Source of the DNA: Nostoc sp. S13
GTDB taxonomy: Bacteria > Cyanobacteriota > Cyanobacteriia > Cyanobacteriales > Nostocaceae
Length of the DNA stretch: 64,000 bases
Assembly (NCBI RefSeq): GCF_029379315.1
Contig: NZ_JAQYWQ010000013.1
Coordinates: 22,282-86,281, forward strand
Direction of reading: 5' to 3'
Shown here: one piece after another, positions 47,109 to 56,886 of the stretch
Layout of the letters: every line of letters begins with the position of its first letter
How positions within the stretch are numbered: position 1 is the stretch's first letter
Program-made: the position numbers and the translations under genes
The notes under the pieces: generated by a model
What the model was told of the DNA's origin: nothing
What the model saw: only the letters and a program-made list of their open reading frames with translations
The model's database searches: none

Positions 47109-49001
47109 CTATTTTTTTACTATATTTTTTTGCCATTTTTGGATAGCATCCTGAGCATCTTCGTAAGCGCCTGTCTCCTCTGGTACTAAAGCAGCGGTCG
47201 AAATTGCGGCATTACGTTCTCCTTCGGCGGCGCGACGCTTGGCCAAATCTAAAATTTTCTCGCTCCAGTTATTGATCGATTTTTGGGCAGTATCGAAGCC
47301 TGGTTGACTTGGTGGTACTTTCTTGGCAACTTCGATCGCCCGATTGTAGGTAGATGCCTGTCCAGACTTAATCAAGGCATTAGCTGCATCTAAAAGAGTT
47401 TTGTTACTCACATACTGCTTGCCCTCTAGCCGCCACAGGTTAATTGCTGCTTGTGCTTTGGCATAGGGGGCTTCATCTTTGGTGATTAATCGAGCGGCAG
47501 CAATAGCGCTAGCATACTGTCTTTGCTTCGCACGACCATCTGCTAAATCTAAAATCATTTGGCTCCAAATCTTAATATTCTCCTGAGCTTGTTCGTACAG
47601 TGGTTCACCGGGTTTAATTTTCCCGGCTGTAGCGATCGCCATGCTCAAATCGCTGGCCTGAGTTTGTCTGAGGGACATTTTCGCCAAGTCTAATACTGCT
47701 TGATTCCGCTTTTTTGACTCGGAACTAGAGGCTATTTGGGCGCTAGATTGATTGTTGAGTCTAATTGGTGGAGTGACATCGCTTGGTAAATTCTGGATAA
47801 CCTGGCGATCGCTAGCAGTAGCATTGGGTGATGTGTTTGATATTTGCTTAATTCTAAAAGTTTCTTGATTACGGAGAAAAACTACGGCAATTAAACCTGC
47901 TACCAGCAAGCTACCTCCGCCCCATAAGATAAACTGTTTCCAAAAAGGGATACCCGGCTGATTCGATGGCAATCGAGAGACGTAGGCTTGGGAGGAATTG
48001 GGGATAAATCTTCCTCTGGTATTAACTCCCAAGGAAGTTTCCGACATTGGCTGGGAAACTAAGCCGGTAGCCGACTCCTGGACTTTTTGAGCTTTAGATT
48101 TCTCGACCTTGTGAGCCTTCACCTGTTGGGAGGAGTTCACAGTAGCTTCTCCCCATCTACCCCGATCTGCTGAAGTTCTAGGGTAATCGTCGAGAGGGGG
48201 AGCCGCAAGGGCAACAGCAAAGGATTCTTCTGGATAAATCACCGATTCTGCTTGAAAGTCACTTTCCATTGCCAATTTTGGCAAGATTACTTGCTGCCTT
48301 GATGGGATGATAGTGGCAGGGTTTTGGACAGGATTCCAGTGGTGTTGACATAATTTTGGCATGAGCAGGCTTAGGTAGCTTTCTAAATCTGCCAAGTTGC
48401 TGCCATTGCCAGAACGCAAAGCTTCTAACAAAGCTGCTGTAAAGAATCCATGACCTAATTCGCTACTTTCATGGGAAAATTGCTCTGGTTGGCAAGAAAG
48501 AATTGTCGCCAGTTGCAGCTCTTGGGCTAGTTCTATTGTTTCTTCACCAACGGGAGCATCCGCTTGGGTGCCAAAAGCGCGGTTGATATCGAGTATTAGC
48601 AATACATTTAGGTCAGCAAGTTGCAGGCTTTGCATTAGCGATCGCAATTCTATGCCAGTCTCTGGCACGAGTTCCGGGTTGCCTTCTGCTGGCATTAAGT
48701 AATCTTTGCCTTTGTAGTTGACCCCATAACCGCTAAAGAATAACCACAGATAGTCTTCCGGTTGCCAACTTGTCGCTGCCAAATCCTCAAGCAGCAGCAG
48801 AATATTCTCCTTCGTCGGATAGGTGGATCTATCCCCAATCGGCGGCGAAGTATCTGTCATTAATAGGCAGTGTTTGGGGACAAAACCTGCCTCTGTCGCC
48901 AAAAAATTCTCTACTGCCTCAGCATCTGCTTGGGCACAACTTAAAGGTTGAAATAACTGATATTGATTGATGCCAATCGCGATCGCCCAGTAATTTGCCA
49001 T
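47109..49001 (-). CDS. Caspase-like protein with substituted catalytic dyad
   Basis: A 630-residue protein. The N-terminal caspase/peptidase C14 fold (residues 1-240) starts NYWAIAIGINQYQLFQPLSC. The usual His (SGHG) is Tyr92 in FFSGYGVNYKGKDYLMP, and the usual Cys (DxCHSG) is Asn140 in LLILDINRAFG. It should therefore be proteolytically inactive. A membrane helix lies at about 350-372 (ILWGGGSLLVAGLIAVVFL). The extracytoplasmic or lumenal C-terminus holds four repeats of about 55 residues with W-x-x-x-ILDLA (NIKIWSQMILDLADGRA, SINNWSEKILDLAKRRA). Inactive Tyr-type orthocaspase variants are known in cyanobacteria. The repeats may bind partners. The gene is monocistronic. Confidence 0.9.
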   Translation of the reverse strand: MANYWAIAIGINQYQLFQPLSCAQADAEAVENFLATEAGFVPKHCLLMTDTSPPIGDRSTYPTKENILLLLEDLAATSWQPEDYLWLFFSGYGVNYKGKDYLMPAEGNPELVPETGIELRSLMQSLQLADLNVLLILDINRAFGTQADAPVGEETIELAQELQLATILSCQPEQFSHESSELGHGFFTAALLEALRSGNGSNLADLESYLSLLMPKLCQHHWNPVQNPATIIPSRQQVILPKLAMESDFQAESVIYPEESFAVALAAPPLDDYPRTSADRGRWGEATVNSSQQVKAHKVEKSKAQKVQESATGLVSQPMSETSLGVNTRGRFIPNSSQAYVSRLPSNQPGIPFWKQFILWGGGSLLVAGLIAVVFLRNQETFRIKQISNTSPNATASDRQVIQNLPSDVTPPIRLNNQSSAQIASSSESKKRNQAVLDLAKMSLRQTQASDLSMAIATAGKIKPGEPLYEQAQENIKIWSQMILDLADGRAKQRQYASAIAAARLITKDEAPYAKAQAAINLWRLEGKQYVSNKTLLDAANALIKSGQASTYNRAIEVAKKVPPSQPGFDTAQKSINNWSEKILDLAKRRAAEGERNAAISTAALVPEETGAYEDAQDAIQKWQKNIVKK

Positions 49002-49200
49002 CCCGCTCTTTGTCAGTTATTGTTTGCTGGTCTTAAAATTGCGGTTGGCTTTGCCCAAAAAACAAAGCTAACCTATGTCTTGTAGTCTAGGTGATTCTGA
49101 TCGAATCTTCAGCTAGAATGTAATTTTTATTACGTTATTTGTTCGGAAAATACTTTCACCTAATTTCAATAAAAAATCATCACTAAGGAGATAGAAGGTC

Positions 49201-49701
49201 ATGAGCAAGATTTCTGCTCACCTACCATCATCGATCACTCCCTTTTCAGTTATTAGCCAAATTGCCAGAAGAATCCGGATAGTTCCTTTAGTAGTTTTGC
49301 TCATATCTACTGTTCCTGCGTGGTTTTTAACGGAAGCGATCGCACATAAGGTTGTGCAAGCTTACACCGCTAGAGTTGATCTAGCTATTGACCGCCTGCC
49401 AGATGAAAACTACGAAACCGTTCTCACCAGAGCGGAAGCAGCCGCTAGGGCAGCTGCTCAACGGAGTTTCGACCAAGATATCTTGGTGACAGATGTTTCA
49501 ATCATTGTGTCCGTACAAAATTATGGATCGATCGCACCAGTTCTGACATTAGAAGTCAGTCGTCCACAATGGCGATCGCGCCCTGATGCTCAAATTTGGG
49601 CTACTTACTTCAAAACTGCGCGATCGCTACTTTTCTTTGAAAAAAAGCCGACAACCTCTAATACAGTTCCAGCAGCTAGCAGTCTGTCAACCCCAAAATA
49701 G
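49201..49701 (+). CDS. Hypothetical protein with one membrane helix
   Basis: A 166-residue protein with AAGGAG 10 bases before ATG. A single hydrophobic segment at about residues 28-48 (IVPLVVLLISTVPAWFLTEA) is followed by an acidic and alanine-rich stretch (LTRAEAAARAAAQRSF) and a beta-rich part (VTDVSIIVSVQNYGSIAPVL). It looks like a membrane-anchored periplasmic protein conserved in cyanobacteria, but I cannot name the family. It is upstream of rpmF with 183 bases between; co-transcription is uncertain. Confidence 0.75.
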   Translation: MSKISAHLPSSITPFSVISQIARRIRIVPLVVLLISTVPAWFLTEAIAHKVVQAYTARVDLAIDRLPDENYETVLTRAEAAARAAAQRSFDQDILVTDVSIIVSVQNYGSIAPVLTLEVSRPQWRSRPDAQIWATYFKTARSLLFFEKKPTTSNTVPAASSLSTPK

Positions 49702-49884
49702 CGGGTTTAGTATTGATCGACATCCAAAGAAGTCCGTAGTTGCTTCCCGCAGGGTGCGCCGGTGTCCCCACTTCAGTCTCAACCGAATCAATTCAACTTA
49801 CTTATTCCTAACTCAACTGTTGTCCTTAGCGTCAATGGATGGCCTAGAATAAGAAGGTTGTCAAGAATCGCGATACCTGCTGAC

Positions 49885-50058
49885 ATGGCTGTTCCTAAGA
49901 AGAAAACTTCAAAATCAAAACGAGATAAACGTCGAGCTACCTGGAGGCATAAAGCCGTCGTCGAAGCTCAGAAAGCTCTCTCTTTGGGCAAGTCAATTTT
50001 GACTGGACGTTCTACATTTGTCTATCCAGCTGCTGAAGAAGAGGAAGAAGAATCTTGA
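49885..50058 (+). CDS. rpmF: 50S ribosomal protein L32
   Basis: A 57-residue basic protein ([20 protein letters not shown], then [19 protein letters not shown] and TGRSTFVYP) with the acidic tail AAEEEEEES of cyanobacterial L32. The zinc cysteines of some bacterial L32 proteins are absent, as is usual in cyanobacteria. The longer frame from 49762 is an artefact. The TGA stop falls inside the first bases of the dispersed element at 50055. Confidence 0.96.
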   Translation: MAVPKKKTSKSKRDKRRATWRHKAVVEAQKALSLGKSILTGRSTFVYPAAEEEEEES

Positions 50059-50241
50059 AGAAGAATTCAGAAGTCAGAATTCAGGAGTCAGAATCAATCA
50101 GTCGGGGATTCAGACCCGCGACTTTCTTGTTGACCACAAAACAAGAAAATTTGGTGGGGGTCTTAAACCCAATTATTCATCCACCAGTCGTACAGAATTC
50201 ATTCTGTATTCTGACTCCTGACTCCTGAATTCTGTTCGATA
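50055..50241. repeat. Dispersed element with GAATTCAGAA inverted ends, copy C
   Basis: Begins TTGAAGAAGAATTCAGAAG, ends GACTCCTGAATTCTGTTCG, with the long inverted ends seen in copies A (2799) and B (24342). The interior shares GGGTCTTAAA-CC with copy A. Confidence 0.75.
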
Positions 50242-50526
50242 ATTTCCCAGTCAGGAAAAGCATGAACAGCACCAATAGATTTGATGGTCAAAGTCACCAA
50301 TAAATCTTATTACCACTGAATAAACGCTTTTTCTTAGCTTTCCTGATTGGATTATGAATAATAGATACTCTACACAAACTCATTAGATCAAAAAAATTGG
50401 TAGTGAGTAATTGGGAACATCCATTACCCATTACCTATCATTGATGAGTAATGATCAAGTAATCGTATAAAGAGTATTTGCAAAAAAGTTTGTAAATATC
50501 TTGAGAAAACTTATTTTTCTCCAACT

Positions 50527-51132
50527 ATGCTAGGAAAATTTTTTCAGAAACCAGGCAAGGAAGAGGGCGAACGCGTCCCTCCTGGTCAACACTTAGCTAA
50601 AGGTTTCCCCGTCTTAACTTACGGTGCAACTCCCCAAGTCAGCATTGAGGAATGGGAGTTTCGAGTTTGGGGTTTGGCAAAACCTGCTACCTTTAGTTGG
50701 TCAGACTTTATGGCGCTGCCTCAACACGAATTCACAGCAGACTTCCACTGTGTAACGCGCTGGTCTAAACTGGATGTCAAATGGACTGGTATTAAAGTGG
50801 CAGATTTCATGGGTCTGATTGAGCTAGACCCCAAAGTAGCCCACATTATGGAACACTGCTACGGTGGCTACACTACAAATATTTCTATAGAAGATTTTAT
50901 GCGCGAAGAAAACTTCTTTGCCTTTAAAGTCTTTGGTGAAGCCCTTCCATCTGAACACGGTGGGCCGATGCGGCTAGTTGTACCCCACCTCTACGCTTGG
51001 AAAAGTGCTAAGTGGATTAATGGTTTAGAGTTTTTAGCTGGTGAAGAACTTGGTTTTTGGGAACGCAATGGCTACCATCGCCGTGGTGAACCTTGGGCTG
51101 AGGAGCGTTACAGCAACGCTTTTGGATTTTAA
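50527..51132 (+). CDS. Sulfite oxidase-like molybdopterin oxidoreductase
   Basis: A 201-residue cytoplasmic protein of the oxidoreductase molybdopterin-binding family (a single SUOX-fold domain, like YedY without export). Molybdenum-ligand cysteine in TADFHCVTRWSKLDVKWTGI. Further blocks GYTTNISIEDFM, HGGPMRLVVPHLYAWKSAKW and GEELGFWERNGYHRRGEPW. No Tat signal is present. Its substrate is unknown; homologues are common in cyanobacteria. It is monocistronic. Confidence 0.92.
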   Translation: MLGKFFQKPGKEEGERVPPGQHLAKGFPVLTYGATPQVSIEEWEFRVWGLAKPATFSWSDFMALPQHEFTADFHCVTRWSKLDVKWTGIKVADFMGLIELDPKVAHIMEHCYGGYTTNISIEDFMREENFFAFKVFGEALPSEHGGPMRLVVPHLYAWKSAKWINGLEFLAGEELGFWERNGYHRRGEPWAEERYSNAFGF

Positions 51133-51219
51133 AAGTTAGGAGTTAGAAGTGGAGGCGGAGACGCTCCGCCTCCGGTTAGGAGTTAGGAGTTAAAAATTCA
51201 TAACTCATAACTTTTACTT

Positions 51220-52602
51220 TTAACCTAAAAGTTTCTTGATTAGCGGCAATTTGCCCTCATAAGGAGCGTATCGCCATTTTAAATCCAGCCAAAAAGAATT
51301 TTTCAATACACTTTTATCATGGGAAAAAGTATCAAAACTAGCTTTGCCGTGATAGTTGCCAATACCGCTATCTCCTACCCCACCAAATGGTAAAGACGAG
51401 ACACCAACCTGCATCACCGTGTCGTTAATACAAACTCCACCAGATGAAGTTTCCTGCAAAACTCGCTTTTGCAGGTTTTTGTTTTGAGAAAATAAGTATA
51501 ACGCCAAGGGTTTAGGTTTAGAGTTAATCAAAGCGATCGCTTCTGCAATGTCAGTATATTCAATGATCGGTAGAATGGGGCCAAAAATTTCTTCCTGCAT
51601 AACAGAATCTTCCAAAGAGACATTATCAATCACTGTGGGGGCAATATAACGCTCTGAAGGTTGAGTTTTTCCACCAATGAGAACTTTACCATCTTTGAGA
51701 AAGTTAACCAATCTATCAAAGTGTTTTTGACTAATAATCCTGGCATAATCAGGACTATTTGCGGGATTATCACCATAAAATTCTTTTAGGCATTTTTCCA
51801 GCCCATCTATTAAATCTTTTTTGATTTTTTTATCAACTAAAAGATAATCAGGGGCGATACAAGTTTGTCCAGCATTAATAAATTTGCCCCAAGTAATTCG
51901 TCTGACAGTATGCTCAAGATTAATGTCATTATCTACGATACAAGGACTTTTACCGCCCAATTCTAAAGTAACTGGTGTAAGATATTTTGCTGCTGCTGCC
52001 ATGATGATTTTGCCGACGGCTGTACCACCAGTAAAAAAGATATGGTCAAACTTTTCTGCCAATAGTTTTTCACTTGCTTCCACGCCTCCTTCAACAACTG
52101 CAATATAAGCGGGGTCAAAATGTTTGGCAACAATTTTAGCGATGATACCGGAAGTATGAGAAGCAATTTCTGAAGGTTTGATAATTGCACAATTCCCGGC
52201 TGCGATCGCACCTATTAACGGTGAGATAATTAACTGAAATGGATAGTTCCAAGGCCCAATAATTAAGACAACCCCTAAAGGTTCTGGATAAATTCTCGCT
52301 GAGTAGGAAAAAAAATCAAACGAAACGGCTGCTTTTTTGGGCTTACTCCAGATTTTAAGATGTTTTATAGCATAATCAATGTCCTTAATTACGCCGATTT
52401 CTGTAAGGTAAGTCTCCAATTCTGGTTTATGTAAATCCCCTTGTAATGCCTCGACTATTGACTGTTCATGCTCAATAATTGCTTGCTTGAGAGTTTTGAG
52501 TTGTTCAATGCGAAAATTGACATCTTTAGTTTTGCCAGTTTGAAAAAACTCTCGTTGATTCTGGATAATAAGACCAATGTTAGATAATTCAGTAGTAATC
52601 AT
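51220..52602 (-). CDS. Aldehyde dehydrogenase (class 3-like)
   Basis: A 460-residue NAD(P)-dependent aldehyde dehydrogenase. Cofactor region VVLIIGPWNYPFQLIISPLI and IFFTGGTAVGKIIM. The general base glutamate is in VTLELGGKSPCIVD and the catalytic cysteine in INAGQTCIAPDYLLV. The C-terminal end (DLKWRYAPYEGKLPLIKKLL) resembles fatty-aldehyde dehydrogenases of class 3. In cyanobacteria such enzymes (AldE type) can oxidise fatty aldehydes, competing with alkane formation; that role here is an inference. Start ATG 52602. Confidence 0.94.
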   Translation of the reverse strand: MITTELSNIGLIIQNQREFFQTGKTKDVNFRIEQLKTLKQAIIEHEQSIVEALQGDLHKPELETYLTEIGVIKDIDYAIKHLKIWSKPKKAAVSFDFFSYSARIYPEPLGVVLIIGPWNYPFQLIISPLIGAIAAGNCAIIKPSEIASHTSGIIAKIVAKHFDPAYIAVVEGGVEASEKLLAEKFDHIFFTGGTAVGKIIMAAAAKYLTPVTLELGGKSPCIVDNDINLEHTVRRITWGKFINAGQTCIAPDYLLVDKKIKKDLIDGLEKCLKEFYGDNPANSPDYARIISQKHFDRLVNFLKDGKVLIGGKTQPSERYIAPTVIDNVSLEDSVMQEEIFGPILPIIEYTDIAEAIALINSKPKPLALYLFSQNKNLQKRVLQETSSGGVCINDTVMQVGVSSLPFGGVGDSGIGNYHGKASFDTFSHDKSVLKNSFWLDLKWRYAPYEGKLPLIKKLLG

Positions 52603-52786
52603 TGTTTTGTCCCTTAAAAAACTATTTAATATTAGCGTTGCTATGTCGGCAGATTTAATTCGTCACTTTTTCGGGTTTGACTTTCTAATTTTAATATTTA
52701 CTTTAAATTATTGGTAGAAAGTAGTAATTTTATAAATTATGAATTATCAGGGTAAATCATTCCATATTTTATAAATGGTAAGTTTC

Positions 52787-53932
52787 TCATGTTTTGGTGG
52801 GTAGAAGCACAATAAATACACTACCTTTGCCCAACTCCGAATTAAGCAGAATAATGCCTTGATGTGCCTCGACAATTCGACGAGCCAGGTACAGTCCTAA
52901 GCCACTACCAGAACTCTTATGACTGCCTTGGCGAAATCGTTCAAATATGGTGGCTTGTTCTTCAGGGGGAATACCTGGGCCTGTATCCGCTATTTCAATT
53001 CTAATGTAGTCAACCGAATTGGATTTTCCGGAGAACTGAGATTGACTACTTTTGTCGAACTGGCGTTGAGAAGTAAAACGAATAGTCACAGACCCAGAAT
53101 CGGTAAATTTGATCGCATTGCCGATCAGATTAGTGAATAGACGATGCAATTCCAAGCGATCGCCCATCACTGTGTTTGTGCTTGATTCCGAAGTTTTGTC
53201 TAGATTAATGGACAGTGCTTTTTCTTGAGCTAGGGGTGCTAATTCTCCATTCACCTCCTCTAGCAATCTTTCCAAATTAACCGGTTGAAATGCTAAAGTT
53301 TTGCGACCTGCTTCAAAGCGATAAACTTCCAATAAGGTATTGACCATAGAAAGCAGGTTGATATTGCTACGGGCCATGATGGCGATTACTTCCTGCATTT
53401 GTGGTGATAATGTTCCCAATGCACCTTGCTGAAATAGCATCAACATGCGATCAGCGGCCACTAAGGGAGTGCGTAAGTCGTGGGTGAGGCGGGAGACAAA
53501 ATCTTCTCGCTGGCGGGCAATTTCATCACGTTCATCCATACTATGCTTCAAGCGTAGGAGCGATCGCACTCGTGCCAGTAATTCATCTACTGTTACAGGT
53601 TTACGGATAAAATCATCAGCACCCAAGTCTAAACCGTGGGCGACATTGGGCGCGTCGTGGGCAGTGATCAGCAATATGGGGATGTATTGCGGCAATTTCA
53701 TCTCTTTGCGAATGTGTTTGGTGACTTCGTACCCGTCCATACCTGGCATCATCAGATCCAGCAGAACCAAGTCACAAGGAGAAGCTTTCAATTCTGCCAA
53801 GGCGGAAATCCCATTTTCGGCGGTACTAATCGTGTAACCTTCCTCCTCCAAAATAGTTTTGATCAAAAACACGTTATCAGGAGAGTCATCAACAACCAGA
53901 ATTTTGTCAGAGCGAGAAGATTGTGAAGTCAT
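52787..53932 (-). CDS. Response regulator-histidine kinase hybrid
   Basis: A 381-residue cytoplasmic signalling protein. N-terminal receiver domain (residues 9-125) with phospho-acceptor aspartate in DLVLLDLMMPGMDGYEVT and lysine in DFIRKPVTVDE. Then the HisKA helix with the histidine in FVSRLTHDLRTPLVAADRML, and the HATPase domain (N box LIGNAIKFTDSG, G1 IADTGPGIPPEEQ, G2 GSGLGLYLARRIVEAHQG). The REC-HisKA-HATPase order is common in cyanobacteria. The signal is unknown; there is no adjacent regulator gene. Confidence 0.94.
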   Translation of the reverse strand: MTSQSSRSDKILVVDDSPDNVFLIKTILEEEGYTISTAENGISALAELKASPCDLVLLDLMMPGMDGYEVTKHIRKEMKLPQYIPILLITAHDAPNVAHGLDLGADDFIRKPVTVDELLARVRSLLRLKHSMDERDEIARQREDFVSRLTHDLRTPLVAADRMLMLFQQGALGTLSPQMQEVIAIMARSNINLLSMVNTLLEVYRFEAGRKTLAFQPVNLERLLEEVNGELAPLAQEKALSINLDKTSESSTNTVMGDRLELHRLFTNLIGNAIKFTDSGSVTIRFTSQRQFDKSSQSQFSGKSNSVDYIRIEIADTGPGIPPEEQATIFERFRQGSHKSSGSGLGLYLARRIVEAHQGIILLNSELGKGSVFIVLLPTKT

Positions 53933-54117
53933 ATAGATGCAAGGTACGGGGTAAAAGTAAATTTTTTAGGAAACTGGTTTATTGGTATAGTTTTTTAAAT
54001 AGTACTTTTAGGTAAACCCCCTCCCAAGAAAAATTGTTTACCAATAAATTTATATAAATGTATTTTCAAAACTACTTTACTTACCTTTTTAACAAATAGC
54101 CACAAACTAATTGAATT

Positions 54118-54207
54118 ATGGCTCGTAAACTTCTAGAACTGAATACAGAGGATAGCAGTACCATTTTAGTTACCAAATGTATCAGTAGGTCGTGTATCGG
54201 CTACTAG
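54118..54207 (+). pseudogene. N-terminal remnant resembling a Trypco1-domain protein
   Basis: A 29-codon frame starting MARKLLELNTEDSSTILV and then running into unrelated residues and TAG. The first 18 residues resemble the start of the small trypsin-co-occurring domain proteins of cyanobacteria, which begin with a similar KLxELxTEDGSTILVE pattern. Those proteins sit beside predicted immune-type effector genes. Here it lies 95 bases upstream of the TIR gene. The remnant is too short to be certain. Confidence 0.4.
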
Positions 54208-54301
54208 CAAGTTGTTTATAGAAAAGTAGAAACTAGCTTCGATTCCGTAAATTGCAAGAATATAGTCAAATTTGTCAAAATTTCTGGATATTTATCCGAC
54301 T

Positions 54302-55585
54302 ATGCCAACTTTGCCAGCAGCCAGCAAAAGCGCCAGATTTTTCATTAGCTACCGCAGCCAAGATCCAGACTTGAGCCTTGCCCAGAATTTTTATGAAGCC
54401 ATTAAAGCTGCTGGACACGAAGCATTCATGGCGGGCGAGAGTATTCGTTTGGGAGAAAAATGGCCCCAGCGCATTGATGAAGAATTAAAACTGTGTGATT
54501 ATTTTTTGTTGCTGTTGTCTGAGCGATCGGCAATTAGCGAGATGGTGACAGAAGAGGTGAGACAGGCCAAAGAGTTACAGGATAGCAGCGATCGGCATAA
54601 GCCAGTGATTTTGCCCATTCGTGTTAAATTCCCTTGGAGTATGCCACTGAATTATGATTTGCGGGGCTACTTACAACAGGTTCAACAGCGAGAGTGGAAT
54701 TCACCCGCCGATACTCCCAGGATTTTACACGAAATTTTTAGTTTACTGGCAGACGGTGAGAGTAGAAGAGTGGAAGATTCGGAAAATGGGGAATTGAGAG
54801 ACGAACAATTATTTCCGCTCATCGCCTCATCTGCTCATCCTCCTTTGCCAGTTGCAGAACCAGTATTGCCTGATGGACAGGTGAATTTAGCTTCAAATTG
54901 GTCTGATTTGAGGGGTTTGTTAGATCCAGAACCATCCCCAGAACTGGAATTTCCGTTTTTTGATAAAGCCTTTTATTCTAATTGTTACAAGGAAGTAAAT
55001 AGGCCAGGAGGATTAATTCGGTTGAGAGCGCCTTTGCAATGGGGTAAAACCTACTTAATGAGCCAGATTTTGGATTATGGAACTCAGCAAGGCTATAAAG
55101 CAGTACGAGTAGACTTTCAAGAGCCAGAAAAAAAACTGTTCAATACTCCGAAGCCTTTCTTGCAATGGTTTTGCACCAGCATAGTCAGAAAATTAAATCT
55201 ACCAGATAAACTGGCTGAGAAGTGGAAAAGTACAGTGAGTAACAATATAGACTGTACAAACTACTTTGAAGAATATTTATTGCCAGCAATAAATAGTCCG
55301 CTCGTTTTGGGATTAGATAATATTGATGTCATATTTTCCTATCACATAGCTAGTGATTTTCTTGCATTACTACGAGCTTGGTACGATAAGCGCACAACTA
55401 ACCCTATTTGGAAAAAGCTCCGTTTGGTAATAGCCTATTCTAAAGAAGATTACATTCCTAGAGATAGAAATCGATCGCCGTTAAATGTCGGGAAAGGTAT
55501 TGAAATACCAGAGTTAAATCGGCTACAGGTGCAGAATTTAGCACAGCGCCTCCAACTTCCTTGGAATGGAGAGCATACAGTTTAG
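54302..55585 (+). pseudogene. TIR plus AAA-like ATPase, 3'-truncated
   Basis: A 427-residue frame from ATG 54302 (MPTLPAASKS). TIR domain at about residues 8-145 (ARFFISYRSQDPDLSLAQNF, LGEKWPQRIDEELKLCDYFL, SEMVTEEVRQAKE). An AAA-like (AAA_35 type) P-loop at about 245 (LRAPLQWGKTYLM) and Walker B at about 333 (LVLGLDNIDVIF). The AAA part breaks off at QRLQLPWNGEHTV, where the family normally continues into a V-x-QLM-x-x-x-GGHPYLVR segment; here TAG follows immediately. A fragment of a substrate-binding protein starts in the next frame at the same place. This looks like a deletion scar. TIR-ATPase proteins are typical conflict or cell-suicide effectors. Confidence 0.75.
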
Positions 55586-56568
55586 GTGGAATAAATCAGC
55601 GATTTTTAAATATAGTAATTGCCAATGATGGCAGCGATCAAACTCAAGCTCAAAAAGTTGCTGGAGAGTTAATTAAAAATCAAAATATTCTAGGAGTTAT
55701 TGGACACTATACTAGTCCAAGTAGTCAAGCTGCACTACCTCAGTATGAGAGCGCTGGTATAGCAATGATATCTCCAGGAAGTACAAGTACCTCACTAAAT
55801 AGCAGAGTATTTTTTAGAACAGTACTTTCTACTGAAGTGAATGCTGGGAAGTTAGCTGATTATGCTAAGAATCAAAGCTATAAAAGAGTAGTTATTTTCT
55901 ACAATCCTGATGATACTTATAGTAAGAACGTAAAAGAACAGTTTGAAAGCTTATTTAAAGATAACAATGAGAAAGTTCTACGTACTATAAATTTGGCTGA
56001 TGCTTCACTGGATACATCTGCCGAAATTTTAAAAATTAATGAACAAGATAAAGCAGATGCAATTGTTCTATTTCCGAATACAGAGTTAACTTCTGTGGCA
56101 CTTGCAATTGCTCGCGCTCAGGGAAGCAAAAAATTGCCTCTGCTAGGAGGAAATCCTTTGTATAATCAAGACACTTTAAAATCAGGTGGAGACGCTTTTG
56201 AAGATTTGGTTATATCTGTAGATTGGTTTGCAGAAGAGAAAAATTCAAAAAAATTTGCAAAAGAAGCTAGGAAAAGATGGGGAGGACAAATTAGCTGGCG
56301 CACAGCTACAGCTTATGATGCAACTCAGGCTTTTATTAAAGCTATATCTATGTCTAACAATCCCTCTCGCCAGACTGTTTTGCAAAATCTCAAATCTAAT
56401 AATTTTAATCTTTCACCAACCGAAACTTCAGGGTATCCACTCCATTTTGATGATAGAGGCGATCGCCAACAAGAACCTGTTCTTGTCAAAGTAGTAAGAG
56501 GTCGCGGCGGGCCTTTTGAAAGCGGATTTATATTTGAACAGGTTAAAGATGAAGATATCAAGCAATGA
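55561..56568 (+). pseudogene. ABC-type substrate-binding domain, 5'-truncated
   Basis: A 335-codon frame, TTG-started by default, overlapping the end of the TIR-AAA gene. From LGGINQRFLNIVIANDGSDQ it is the receptor-ligand (type I periplasmic binding) domain of branched-chain amino-acid-like substrate-binding proteins: LGVIGHYTSPSSQAALPQYE, ISPGSTSTSLNSRVFFRTVL, VVIFYNPDDTYSKNV, ending GYPLHFDDRGDRQQEPVLVK. The first 60-100 residues, including any signal peptide or membrane segment, are missing. In Nostoc this domain is often the sensor part of kinase or AAA-like fusion proteins, so both fragments may come from one former gene. Confidence 0.72.
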
Positions 56569-56886
56569 AGAATTTATCAAGGGTAAATTCATTGCTGGTA
56601 AGTTTTTAATTCTTACCTCAAAACAAGCGCTCGCTCCCATTACACAATTTGCACTGACTGAGTGTTAATTTATGTTAAATTAATTATCACTTTTTTGACG
56701 CGGATCTTCCTGAGCAGGATGCCAACCAACTTGCACCCAAAGCCGCCGAGATTTTTGAATGAACCCGTTACTATGATATTTATCATTCGTATCAAGTCGA
56801 TCAAGTGACTTTAACCATAGTATAATAATTACGTTAGCGTTCGCGTAGCGTCTCGTAGAGAAGCGGTAGCGAGTCATCAAGCGTCA

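Noticed and set aside
49586..49884. Frames extending upstream of rpmF
   Set aside because: L32 has a well-defined MAVPKKK start at 49885; the upstream residues are not L32-like.
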